From assembly GCF_003121985.1 (NCBI RefSeq), contig NZ_QEWP01000019.1, positions 1 through 64,000 on the forward strand: a stretch of DNA of 64,000 nucleotides, in the 5' to 3' direction. The position numbers and the translations under genes were made by a program. Of the stretch, positions 27,648 through 36,763 are shown piece by piece (the first letter of the stretch is position 1; every line of letters starts with the position of its first letter). The notes under the pieces are model-generated. The model was not told where the DNA came from, ran no database searches, and worked only from the letters and a program-made list of their open reading frames with translations. The DNA comes from Marinilabilia rubra (GTDB lineage: Bacteria; Bacteroidota; Bacteroidia; Bacteroidales; Marinilabiliaceae).

Positions 27648-30600
27648 ATGACCGAATTCGCATTTAAAAACAAGATACTTTTCTACTTTTTTCTGGTAGT
27701 GCTCGCGGTTGGCGGGGTGATGTCATTCCAGTCAATGAGTAAATTGGAAGATCCCGAGATCAAGGTTAAGCAAGCACTTGTGGTTACAGTTTACCCGGGT
27801 GCTTCAGCCCATGAGGTTGAACTGGAAATTACAGATGTGCTGGAAAAAGCCATCAGCACCATGGGTGCCCTGAAAAAAACTGAATCCAGATCGGAAGCTG
27901 ACTACTCCGAAATTACAGTTGAACTGGATCCCACTGTAAATCCCGATGAAATTGAACAGAAATGGGATATTCTTAGAAGGAAGGTTAACAGGGCAGCAGC
28001 TGAACTTCCCCAAACCGCCCGCACTCCAATCGTAGTTGATGATTTTGGAGATGTTTACGGGTTGTTTTATGCTATGACCTCCGATGGATTCTCCTACGAT
28101 GAGATGCACGACTACGGGATGCTGGTTAAGCACGAAATTGAAGATTTGCCCGATGTTAAACGCGTTAAAATATTCGGTGACCGACCTCCCTGTATCAACA
28201 TCAAAATTCATCAGGATCGTTTAGCGAATCTGGGAGTGCACCCTTCCGAAATATTGATGACCCTTCGAGATCAGAACGAAACAGTTTATGCAGGTTACTT
28301 TAACTCCGGTCAGGAAAGAATAAGAGTTGATGTCGATAATGATTTTGAAAACATTGATGATATCCGCAACCTGATAATACAGGGTCATGAAAAAGACCAG
28401 GTCAGGCTCGGTGATATTGCAGAAATTGAAAGAAATCTGGAAATACCTTATCGCGAGGCCATGCGATATAACCAAAAGCCGGCCCTCGGAATTTCTATTG
28501 CCATGCAAAGTGGTGGCAACGTTGTGGACCTGGGCGAAGCAGTAGATCACAGACTGGCTGAATTAAAGACCAGGAGGATTCCGGCAGGAATAGATTTCGA
28601 AAAGGTATTTTTTCAGCCGGAAAAGGTTCAGAACGCCATCACCACCTTTATGTTCAACCTGGCAGAATCACTGGCCATTGTAATCATCATCCTGATGCTG
28701 ACAATGGGCTGGCGAAGCGGAATAATTATTGGCAGTGGTCTGCTGTTAACAATTCTGGGATCGTTTGTAGTATTGAATCTTTTCAACGGCACACTGCAAC
28801 GTGTTTCTCTGGCCTCTCTGATCGTGGCCATGGGAATGCTCGTTGACAATGCCATCGTTATTGTTGACGGCATACTTATAGACCTTCAACATGGCGTAAA
28901 GAAGAAAAAGGCGCTGGTCAATACGGCAAAAAAGACTGCCTGGCCCCTGCTTGGTGCAACTCTCATCGCCATCTTCGCCTTTCTACCCATCTTTTTGTCA
29001 CCCGATACCTCAGGTGAGTATGTACGTGATTTGTTCATTGTCCTGGCCGTTTCTCTTCTACTGAGCTGGGTTCTTGCTCTCACACAGGCACCTGTAATGG
29101 CAGACAAGCAATTCAGGAAAAAGAAAACAGCCGGTGATTCAAGAGACGATGAACAAAAGCCCTACAGCAACAGAATATATTCCTGGCACCGGAGGGCACT
29201 GAGTTATTTACTTTACCACAAAACAGTGGCCATAATCATTGTAACGTTACTCATGGGAGGAAGTGCGCTGCTGTTTCCTTTAATTCCTCAAACCTTCTTC
29301 CCCGATCTCAGCTACAACCAGTTGTATATAGAGTACAATATGCCGGCAGGCACCAGGATTGAAAAGGTAGACAATGACCTTTCAGAAATTGAAGACCATT
29401 TGCTAAAACAGGAAGAAATCACCAATGTCACTGCCAGTTTAGGGGGCACCCCATCCCGATACAATTTGGTAAGATCTATTGCAGAACCTTCGATGAGTTA
29501 CGGGGAGCTTATTGTGGATTTTACGGATGAGGACATTCTGGTAAAGATGCTGCCAAAAATTCAGAAGTATCTGACCAGTCATTATCCGGATGCTTATGCA
29601 CGAGTAAAAAGGTACAACCTCATGTATAAGAAATTTCCCATTGAGGTTCTGTTCACCGGCCCCGATCCGGCAGTTTTGAAGGATCTGACAGCAAGGGCAA
29701 AAAAGATCATGGAAAAAGAGCCCGGAGCCGTCCTTGTCACCGATAACTGGGAGCCCTCATCCAAAGTACTGGTAGCGGATTACAATCAAAAGATGGCACG
29801 CAGGGCAGGCTTAACCCGCCCTGACATTGCATTGTCGCTGCTGACTGCCACCGACGGATTGCCCATTGGTGATTTTTACGATGGCACCCGTTCCATTCCC
29901 ATCTATGTAAAGAGCATTCAAAACAACGGCGAACCGGTTGAAAATCTTGAGACCTCCCCGGCTTTCAGCATGCTTCCCAGTCTCAACAGTCTGGAACCGG
30001 ATGTACTAAAGGGCATTATGAATGGCACCACCGCCATCAGTGATGTATTGGAATCGACTGTTGGAGCAGTGCCCATGAACCAGGCAATTCAGGACATTGA
30101 TGTTGAATGGGAAGAACCTGTTGTGCGCCGTCACAATGGACGCAGGGCCATGAAAGCCCAGTGTAACCCAACCCCGGGCCTTACAGCAGACGATGTCCGC
30201 AGCAGGATTCTTCCTGAAATAGATGCCATTGATCTGCCTGCCGGTTACGAAATGAAATGGCAGGGTGAATTTGAGGCCAGCTCAGAGTCACAGCAGTATC
30301 TTTTCATGTATCTGCCACTGGCCATTGTGCTCATGATTGCCATTCTGATTGCTCTTTTTAACGATATAAAGAAACCATTGATCATCATCTTTAGCCTGCC
30401 ACTGGCCATAATCGGAATCGTTCTTGGAATGCTGGTCTCCGGTAAAGAATTTGGTTTTGTTGCCATTGTCGGAACCTTAGGACTGATGGGGATGATGATT
30501 AAGAACGGAGTGGTATTGCTTGAAGAAGTTGAATTAAAAATCAGGGAAGGCAGCGATCGGTTCTCTGCATTGATCGATGCATCCACATCCCGTTTAAGAC

Positions 30601-30806
30601 CAGTAATGATGGCATCGCTTACTACTATTTTAGGTATGATTCCGTTGGTCTCAGATGCCATGTTTGGATCAATGGCGGTAACAATGATGTCTGGGCTCCT
30701 GATCGGAACCATCATTACCCTGATGATGATGCCGGTGCTCTACGCCCTCCTTTATCAGGTAATTCATCCGAATAGTAAAAAAGCACGCAAACAAAAAAAC
30801 GCATAA
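27648..30806 (+). CDS. RND efflux pump inner-membrane permease
   Basis: A 1052-residue proton-driven pump with twelve expected transmembrane helices and two large periplasmic loops. The proton-relay region in TM4 reads GMLVDNAIVIVDG: the first aspartate of the AcrB pair (D407) is kept, and the second (D408) is asparagine, as in several non-AcrB RND subfamilies. The TM10 lysine is present in GMMIKNGVVLL. Length is normal. It sits between its adaptor and channel genes. The TM4 variant argues against assuming AcrB-like drug specificity. Confidence 0.93.
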   Translation: MTEFAFKNKILFYFFLVVLAVGGVMSFQSMSKLEDPEIKVKQALVVTVYPGASAHEVELEITDVLEKAISTMGALKKTESRSEADYSEITVELDPTVNPDEIEQKWDILRRKVNRAAAELPQTARTPIVVDDFGDVYGLFYAMTSDGFSYDEMHDYGMLVKHEIEDLPDVKRVKIFGDRPPCINIKIHQDRLANLGVHPSEILMTLRDQNETVYAGYFNSGQERIRVDVDNDFENIDDIRNLIIQGHEKDQVRLGDIAEIERNLEIPYREAMRYNQKPALGISIAMQSGGNVVDLGEAVDHRLAELKTRRIPAGIDFEKVFFQPEKVQNAITTFMFNLAESLAIVIIILMLTMGWRSGIIIGSGLLLTILGSFVVLNLFNGTLQRVSLASLIVAMGMLVDNAIVIVDGILIDLQHGVKKKKALVNTAKKTAWPLLGATLIAIFAFLPIFLSPDTSGEYVRDLFIVLAVSLLLSWVLALTQAPVMADKQFRKKKTAGDSRDDEQKPYSNRIYSWHRRALSYLLYHKTVAIIIVTLLMGGSALLFPLIPQTFFPDLSYNQLYIEYNMPAGTRIEKVDNDLSEIEDHLLKQEEITNVTASLGGTPSRYNLVRSIAEPSMSYGELIVDFTDEDILVKMLPKIQKYLTSHYPDAYARVKRYNLMYKKFPIEVLFTGPDPAVLKDLTARAKKIMEKEPGAVLVTDNWEPSSKVLVADYNQKMARRAGLTRPDIALSLLTATDGLPIGDFYDGTRSIPIYVKSIQNNGEPVENLETSPAFSMLPSLNSLEPDVLKGIMNGTTAISDVLESTVGAVPMNQAIQDIDVEWEEPVVRRHNGRRAMKAQCNPTPGLTADDVRSRILPEIDAIDLPAGYEMKWQGEFEASSESQQYLFMYLPLAIVLMIAILIALFNDIKKPLIIIFSLPLAIIGIVLGMLVSGKEFGFVAIVGTLGLMGMMIKNGVVLLEEVELKIREGSDRFSALIDASTSRLRPVMMASLTTILGMIPLVSDAMFGSMAVTMMSGLLIGTIITLMMMPVLYALLYQVIHPNSKKARKQKNA

Positions 30807-30810
30807 ATAT

Positions 30811-32241
30811 ATGAAACGATATATTCAACTCACATTAATATTCATCTCCATCTTTGCTTTTGCGTCATCAGCCCAGGTGGATCTTAGTCGTGAGAAATGC
30901 CGGGAAATGGCGCTTGAATACTCACGTCAAATCAAAATATCCAAAAACAGGAAAGCACAGGCCTTACTGGATAAAAAGATTGCCACCGCAGCCCATCTTC
31001 CTAATCTGTCAGCCTCGGGTCTCTATTTTTACAAGCCGGATGCATTGGAATACTCATTGGATGGAGGTCCTTTGCCCACTTACAAGCCCGACCAAAACGG
31101 GGAGTTGCAGCCCAATGTAATGATCAACCCACAAACAGGCGACCCTGTGATGGGCAGTGACGGCAATCCGGTATTTAACATGTATGCCATGATGCCCGAC
31201 ATGAACCTCAACCTGGGATTGGAAGGAGTCACCAGTGCCGGCATTCAGTTGGAACAACCCGTTTATATGGGAGGAAAAATCAGAACTGCCAATAAGATGG
31301 CCGAAACCGGCATAGCAGCAGCTGATATAAATATGGAGCTTAAAAAATCGGAAATCATTGCTGAATCGGACCAGGGCTATTTTCAGTACATCTCTGTAAA
31401 AGCCAAAAAGAAGGCTGCAGAGGATTACAAAGTTTTACTGGATTCTCTGGTTGCCTCGATAGATGCAAGCGTTCAGGAAGGAATGGCTACCCGGAATGAT
31501 CTTCTTAAAGCTCAGGTAAAAAGAAATGAAGCCACACTGATGGTTCAGAAAGCCAACAGCGGGCTTCAGCTGGCACGAATGAATCTTTGCAGAATAATTG
31601 GCCTGCCACTTGAAAGTAAAATATCGATTGACGAAAAACTGTCAGACAACAACAAAACCAATGAAATTCAGTCTAATAACAACAGTCCGGAACTAAGACC
31701 GGAGTACCAGATGCTTACCAGGGCTATTGAAATGGGGCACTATGAAGAGAAAATGGCGCGTTCTGAGATGCTGCCAAAAGTTGGAATATCGGCCGGATAC
31801 AACTATTTTGGCGGCTTGGAAATAAATGGCAGGGGAACAGAGGAGATGGCATTTTCAGCCATGGCTTCCGTAAAAATCCCCATTTTTAAGTGGTTTGAAG
31901 AACGCAACAAAGTGTCCAAAGCCAGACTTCAAACTGAAGCAGCGCAAATGAAACTGGAAGAAACGGAGAAGTTGCTGCAGTTGGAAATTGCACAGGCCCG
32001 TTTTAACCTTAATGATGCCATCAAGAGACTTGAGCTAACACAATCGGCCCTTGAGCAGGCTGAAGAAAATCTGGAAACCAGTCGTGACCGCTTCGATACC
32101 GGCATGGAAAGACTGGTTGATCTCCTTGAAGCGCAGGCCCAATGGCAGGAGGCCCGCAGCAACAAAATTGATGCGCAAACATCGGTTAACATGATGCACA
32201 CCAAATACCTGAAAGCCACCGGAAAGCTTGTTAAACTATAG
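30811..32241 (+). CDS. TolC-family outer-membrane efflux channel
   Basis: A 476-residue outer-membrane factor with a signal peptide cleaved near FAFASSA (about residue 20). Two long helical/coiled-coil repeats follow (about 130-270 and 300-470; note ARFNLNDAIKRLELTQSALE and YxxLVDLLEAQAQW-like segments). It starts 4 bp after the pump stop. Residues about 65-115 form a long low-complexity loop (PTYKPDQNGELQPNV, NPQTGDPVMGSDGNP) that could be an extended extracellular loop, somewhat larger than in E. coli TolC. Confidence 0.9.
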   Translation: MKRYIQLTLIFISIFAFASSAQVDLSREKCREMALEYSRQIKISKNRKAQALLDKKIATAAHLPNLSASGLYFYKPDALEYSLDGGPLPTYKPDQNGELQPNVMINPQTGDPVMGSDGNPVFNMYAMMPDMNLNLGLEGVTSAGIQLEQPVYMGGKIRTANKMAETGIAAADINMELKKSEIIAESDQGYFQYISVKAKKKAAEDYKVLLDSLVASIDASVQEGMATRNDLLKAQVKRNEATLMVQKANSGLQLARMNLCRIIGLPLESKISIDEKLSDNNKTNEIQSNNNSPELRPEYQMLTRAIEMGHYEEKMARSEMLPKVGISAGYNYFGGLEINGRGTEEMAFSAMASVKIPIFKWFEERNKVSKARLQTEAAQMKLEETEKLLQLEIAQARFNLNDAIKRLELTQSALEQAEENLETSRDRFDTGMERLVDLLEAQAQWQEARSNKIDAQTSVNMMHTKYLKATGKLVKL

Positions 32242-32242
32242 C

Positions 32243-33331
32243 ATGATAACAAAAGAAAAGCAACAAATACCGGAAGAATTCAGAACCCCGCGTTTAAACA
32301 TCATAAACACGGGGTTTACACCTACAATTATAAGGTTTCTGATTGTTTCGGCAGTCGGATTTCTGGTAATTGTTTTTGTCTATTTCCTTTACGGAGAATC
32401 ACCGGATCCTCTTAAAACACCTTTTCCCTTCGTTTTATCTATCATAGCATTCAATCTTATTAGCGAGGGAAACATCATCATAAACCGGGTATTAGATAAA
32501 AAGTCACCATGGTTTTTTAAAATTGCCAGCAGGTTAAAGAAGCAACTGGGCTGGAGTTTTATCTGGACAGTCATGATTGCAGCCATTTCATTTCTGTCCT
32601 TACCCGGTCATGTTTATGAAGAGCAGCACTTCTTCATGTCGGCGGTTCTGGTTTTTATTTTCGGTGTATTATTTATTTTGATATTCAACAGCATTTTATT
32701 CCTCAGAAGTTTTCTGTTCAACTGGAAAAAATCAGTTCTGGAAGTAGAAACCCTGAAGCAGGCAAAAATTGAGTCGGATTATAAAATTCTGCAAAATCAA
32801 CTCAATCCCCATTTCCTTTTTAATTGTTTCAGCACCTTAATTTCGGAGATTCATTATGATCCTGAAAATGCCGCTGAATTCACTCAAAAGCTGGCTGAAG
32901 TTTATCGTTACCTTCTCCAAAAGAAGAATGATATAACCGTTCCTCTATGGGAGGAACTAGATTTTATTAATGACTTCGTTTTTCTGCACAAACACCGAAT
33001 GGGTGAGGCACTGGTGGTTAACATAGACATTTCGGAAGAATATAAGGACCTTCATATTCCTCCGATGTCGCTTCAGATGTTACTTGAAAACGCTATTAAA
33101 CACAACCGGTCATCAGAAAAAAGCCCTTTGACCATTGATATCAATATTAAAAACAAACGGTTTTTGAATGTTTGCAATAACCTGCAGCCCAAGAACAATG
33201 TTTATTCAACAGGAACCGGGCTTCAAAACATCTCACAACGCTATGAAATGTTGTCGGGCCGATCCATAAAAATCAGTGAAACAGAAGAACTCTATTGTGT
33301 TGAGCTACCTTTGCTTTTTGATAACGACTAA
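32243..33331 (+). CDS. LytS-type sensor histidine kinase
   Basis: A 362-residue membrane kinase with four hydrophobic segments (about 30-50, 62-80, 104-121, 131-156), then a His_kinase domain with the phospho-acceptor H190 in NQLNPHFLFN. An N-box LLENAIKHN and a glycine box GTGLQNISQRYE of the HATPase domain follow. It begins one base after the TolC stop codon, so translation is probably coupled. I reject an earlier TTG start (32228) inside the channel gene. With the next gene it forms a two-component system that very likely responds to envelope or substrate stress relevant to the pump. Confidence 0.9.
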   Translation: MITKEKQQIPEEFRTPRLNIINTGFTPTIIRFLIVSAVGFLVIVFVYFLYGESPDPLKTPFPFVLSIIAFNLISEGNIIINRVLDKKSPWFFKIASRLKKQLGWSFIWTVMIAAISFLSLPGHVYEEQHFFMSAVLVFIFGVLFILIFNSILFLRSFLFNWKKSVLEVETLKQAKIESDYKILQNQLNPHFLFNCFSTLISEIHYDPENAAEFTQKLAEVYRYLLQKKNDITVPLWEELDFINDFVFLHKHRMGEALVVNIDISEEYKDLHIPPMSLQMLLENAIKHNRSSEKSPLTIDINIKNKRFLNVCNNLQPKNNVYSTGTGLQNISQRYEMLSGRSIKISETEELYCVELPLLFDND

Positions 33332-33336
33332 AATCC

Positions 33337-34107
33337 ATGAATATGAATATTTTGATCGTAGAAGATGAACTTCCAACCCGCAGGCTGTTAAAAGATATGG
33401 TATTGAGAACCCGCCCTCAATGGGAAATTGCCGGAACTTCTGGAAGCGTTGAAGAAACGGTGGAGTGGATTCAGGAAAATCCAATGCCCGATCTCATATT
33501 CATGGACATTCAACTCTCTGATGGAAGCAGTTTTGAGATTTTTGACAAGGTGGATATAAATAGCCTGGTCATTTTCACTACGGCTTATGACGAATATGCC
33601 ATTCAGGCGTTTAAGGTTAATAGCATTGATTACCTTCTCAAGCCCATCAATCAGAAAAAGCTGGAGGCAGCCATTGAAAAATTTGAAAGACTTTATCAGA
33701 AGGCCGCCCCTATTGCCGGCCCCGACTACAATGCCCTTAAAGAAATGCTGAGTTCCGGTAACCAGAACTATCGGTCACGTTTAATCACCAATGTGGCTAA
33801 CGGATTTAAAAAAATTGACATACAAGACATTGCGTGGTTAGTGAGTTCGAACAAAATAACCTCAGCGGTGACATTTGACGGTCATCAGCATGTGATAGAT
33901 TTCACTCTGGACAAACTGGAAAAAGAACTTGACCCAAAAATATTTTTCAGGGCTAACCGGCAGTTTATACTCAATATTGAAGCCATCAGAAAAGTTGAAA
34001 ACTGGTTCAATGGCAAGCTGGTTGTGAAAACACATCCTGATGTAAAAGAAAAAATTGTTGTCAGCCGGGAAAGGGCCAAAAACTTTAAAGACTGGATTAA
34101 TCAATGA
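33337..34107 (+). CDS. LytTR-family response regulator
   Basis: A 256-residue regulator: receiver domain (1-120) with acidic pocket E9-D10, phospho-acceptor D57 in LIFMDIQL and the conserved lysine in DYLLKPI. A LytTR DNA-binding domain (about 150-256) has FFRANRQFILNIEAI and a C-terminal VSRERAKNFKDWINQ. It starts 5 bp after the kinase stop. LytTR regulators usually bind paired direct repeats; the likely target is the efflux operon itself, which would make the run self-regulating. A long hairpin follows. Confidence 0.92.
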   Translation: MNMNILIVEDELPTRRLLKDMVLRTRPQWEIAGTSGSVEETVEWIQENPMPDLIFMDIQLSDGSSFEIFDKVDINSLVIFTTAYDEYAIQAFKVNSIDYLLKPINQKKLEAAIEKFERLYQKAAPIAGPDYNALKEMLSSGNQNYRSRLITNVANGFKKIDIQDIAWLVSSNKITSAVTFDGHQHVIDFTLDKLEKELDPKIFFRANRQFILNIEAIRKVENWFNGKLVVKTHPDVKEKIVVSRERAKNFKDWINQ

Positions 34108-34129
34108 AGGGTAAAAGGTAATGGGTATA

Positions 34130-34185
34130 AGGTTTGGCTAATAGGTTTGGCGGATCGGAATCCGCCTCACCTATTAGCCAAACCT
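34130..34185. other. Long perfect hairpin after the LytTR gene
   Basis: A 17-bp outer stem AGGTTTGGCTAATAGGT (34130-34146)/ACCTATTAGCCAAACCT (34169-34185) and an inner stem GGCGGAT (34149-34155)/ATCCGCC (34160-34166). There is no clear T run, so it may be a REP-like or RNA-stabilising structure rather than a simple terminator. Confidence 0.75.
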
Positions 34186-34200
34186 GACTTCTTTCCTGTC

Positions 34201-34430
34201 CAAAATTTTTTAAACAGTATTTTAGCGTCTTAAACCCTTCTCAAAATTTTTTAGATTCACTTTGAGACACTCCATGACATCCTGAAATATTTTAGATTGA
34301 TTTCGAGCAGCTCAGAATGATTCTAAAATTTTTTAGATTCATTTCCAGCGACTTTAATCCTTTCTGAAATTTTTCAGATTCATTTTGAGTCAATAAAAAT
34401 CAGCCTAAAATATTTTAGATTGGACTTTTA
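34201..34430. repeat. Array of six 41-bp-period units with palindromic cores
   Basis: Units begin near 34201, 34242, 34282, 34323, 34364 and 34404. Each has a core like CTRAAATWTTTYAG followed by ATTSATTTYGAG and about 15 variable bases. Core changes are often compensated (CTAAAA…TTTTAG against CTGAAA…TTTCAG). Spacing is 40-41 bp throughout, near four helical turns. Confidence 0.75.
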
Positions 34431-34763
34431 TATCCGTAAACAGTAACCAATAAATGGGCGGGTATTAGTCACGACGGAAGAATAGGTGAGATGGCAAAGG
34501 GAGTCGGATTCTTTCCGGGGGAAGCGGCAGAGTCGAAGCCAATTCGCCTATTACTGAAACTGGAGGATCGGAATCCGCCAGCCCTGATTCTTTCTTAGAA
34601 ACTGTTTTAATTTTGTTTTTGGAAGATGTTTTTGAAGAATTGAGTTCTTAGACAAGTCAAAATTGACACGAATAGCAACGCTATTTAAGGAAATTTTGAT
34701 GAAGTATAAGAGCTCATGACCAGAAAACATCCCAAAGGATAAAACTTAAACAGTTTCTTAATC

Positions 34764-34897
34764 AATAGATCGTTAGACTTTTAGATATAAGATTTAAGAT
34801 AGATCATATAACACTGATAATCTGGGCTTTAAGACGAAAAACCATTCATCCCCAAGAGCTTGAACTTTAGACTTTTATAAAAGTTTAACGGAGTATT
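34764..34897. repeat. MITE-like repeat, family B copy 2
   Basis: Starts AATAGATCGTTAGACTTTTA and ends AAAAGTTTAACGGAGTATTG; interior differs from the other copies. Confidence 0.6.
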
Positions 34898-34921
34898 GTT
34901 AATATACCGGCCGTTTAAATC

Positions 34922-34957
34922 AAAAAAAAAAGCAGGACACACTAATGTATCCTGCTT
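34922..34957 (-). terminator. Terminator of the etf/acyl-CoA dehydrogenase operon
   Basis: On the minus strand, AAGCAGGA/TCCTGCTT (34950-34957 with 34930-34937) is followed by a run of T (A run 34922-34930 on the plus strand). It lies 25 bp past the acyl-CoA dehydrogenase stop. Confidence 0.85.
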
Positions 34958-34981
34958 CGGTTAGATCAAACTATTGATTAA

Positions 34982-36700
34982 TTATACATTTTCCTGAACC
35001 TGCTTAAAATGGCCAAGATCATCCAATGATGAATTGGCAATAAATTCGGCTCTTGAGCGGTTCTCTGCACGCCCCATCCGGATATAGATTTCTGTTGAAG
35101 TACGGAATTTATCATCCCGCTCAGTATCCAGAAGCAACAAATAGCCCATAATGATGTGGCCTGCCATTTCAACCAGACGGCGGGCATGGAAATCTAGGTA
35201 CTCATTGTCACCTACAGCAACAACAGCTTTAACAGCTTTCTCATACTCTTCGGTCATACCAATCAGGGTACGACGGAAGCTGTGCAGTTCGGGACGAAGA
35301 TTCATTGCTTCAAATTCACGAATGCGCTTCAAATAACCATCGGTAGTAACGCCACGAATAGCAGCCACAACCTGAAGCTGAGTGGTTCCTTCATAAATAG
35401 TGGTAATACGGGCATCACGATAAATGCGCTCAATCGGGTAATCTTTCATGAATCCGCTACCACCGTGAATCTGCAAGGAATCGTAAGCCAATTGATTACT
35501 GTACTCACTACTCATTCCCTTCAGCAAAGGAGTAAAGAAGTCGGCCAGACGCTGATAATATTTCATATCCTGACGCTCTTCTTTAGTCAGCTGACGCTTT
35601 TCAGCCAAGTGCATGTAAGCTTTGTACACATCCACATAACGGCTTGTTTCATACAATAATGTACGGGAAGCATCCAGTTTGGCTTTCATGGTAGCCAGCA
35701 ATTCATATACTGCAGGGAACTTGATAATGGACTTACCAAACTGCTCACGTTCTTTGGCATATTCGAGTGCTTCGCGGTAAGCTGCCTCGGAAATCCCTAC
35801 AGACTGGGCGCCAATACCCAAACGGGCACCGTTCATCAATGCCATCACATATTTGATAAGTCCCATTTTGCGGGAACCAACCAACTCGGCAGGGGCATCT
35901 TTAAATACCAGTTCACAGGTTGGTGATCCTTTGATACCCATCTTATTTTCGATCCTGCGGATCTTAACAGCCTTATGGGCACGATCGTAAATAAACATAG
36001 ACAAACCACGACCATCTGATGTTCCTGCTTCAGAGCGGGCCAAAACAAGAGAGACATCACCGTCACCGTTGGTAATAAAACGTTTTACACCATTGAGGTA
36101 CCATTTGCCGTCATCTTCGTTGAAAGTAGCCTTAAGCTGAACCGCTTGAAGATCCGATCCTGCATCAGGCTCTGTCAAATCCATTGCAGCAGTCTCACCT
36201 CTTGAGATACGAGGGAGAAAACGCATTTTCTGATCCTCATCTGCAAATTCGTTGATGGTTTCGGCGCAGTCCTGAAGTCCCCAGATATTAACAAAACCGG
36301 CATCGGCACGCGAAACCAAATCGGCAGCCATAATGTAAGGCACGATAGGAAAATTGAGCCCTTCATATTTGCGGGGCAAAGTGATTCCCATCAAACCGGC
36401 CTTCACCAAAGCATCCAGGTTTTCCTGGGTTCCTTTGGCGTAAATCACTTCGTTCTTCACTATTTTTGGACCCTCTGCGTCCACACTTTCAGCATTGGGC
36501 GCCACTATATCACCCGAGATCTCACCCACAATATCCAGCACTTTTTCGTAGCTGTCCATTGCATCTTCAAAATCCATCGGAGCATAGTCAAACTTGTCCT
36601 TGTCCTCAAAGTCATTCTCTTTGAGGGCCACGATCTTTTTCATCAACGGGTGGTTGAGATGAAATTTAAGATCCGGATTATCTGTATAAAAATTAGCCAT
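34982..36700 (-). CDS. Acyl-CoA dehydrogenase
   Basis: A 572-residue flavoenzyme that introduces a double bond into acyl-CoA and passes electrons to Etf. The three-domain core spans about 30-470: FAD-binding TEPDAGSDLQAV, RFITNGDGDV and the LQIHGGSGFMKDYPIERIYRDARI segment. The catalytic glutamate is in IYEGTTQLQ (about residue 436). A 100-residue C-terminal extension (from about 470) is helical and is seen in related proteins of this length. The genes for both Etf subunits lie directly upstream on the same strand, so the electron acceptor is evident. The acyl substrate is not. Confidence 0.93.
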   Translation of the reverse strand: MANFYTDNPDLKFHLNHPLMKKIVALKENDFEDKDKFDYAPMDFEDAMDSYEKVLDIVGEISGDIVAPNAESVDAEGPKIVKNEVIYAKGTQENLDALVKAGLMGITLPRKYEGLNFPIVPYIMAADLVSRADAGFVNIWGLQDCAETINEFADEDQKMRFLPRISRGETAAMDLTEPDAGSDLQAVQLKATFNEDDGKWYLNGVKRFITNGDGDVSLVLARSEAGTSDGRGLSMFIYDRAHKAVKIRRIENKMGIKGSPTCELVFKDAPAELVGSRKMGLIKYVMALMNGARLGIGAQSVGISEAAYREALEYAKEREQFGKSIIKFPAVYELLATMKAKLDASRTLLYETSRYVDVYKAYMHLAEKRQLTKEERQDMKYYQRLADFFTPLLKGMSSEYSNQLAYDSLQIHGGSGFMKDYPIERIYRDARITTIYEGTTQLQVVAAIRGVTTDGYLKRIREFEAMNLRPELHSFRRTLIGMTEEYEKAVKAVVAVGDNEYLDFHARRLVEMAGHIIMGYLLLLDTERDDKFRTSTEIYIRMGRAENRSRAEFIANSSLDDLGHFKQVQENV

Positions 36701-36763
36701 TTTTCTATTTATTTATCCGACCATCATATGCGGTCATAAAATCCTACATTGTTGAAAAACCCT

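Larger units (their letters stand above)
34108..34981. other. Gene-free region between convergent operons
   Basis: No gene. It holds a large hairpin (34130-34185), an array of six units with a 41-bp period (34201-34430), a second hairpin-like GGATCGGAATCCGCC segment near 34563-34579 that matches the first hairpin's core, a family B repeat (34764-34897) and the minus-strand terminator (34922-34957). Confidence 0.8.

Noticed and set aside
34201-34430. Array of about 26-bp repeats with variable 15-bp spacers, CRISPR-like at first sight
   Set aside because: Spacers are too short, repeats are degenerate and AT-rich, and no cas genes are present.
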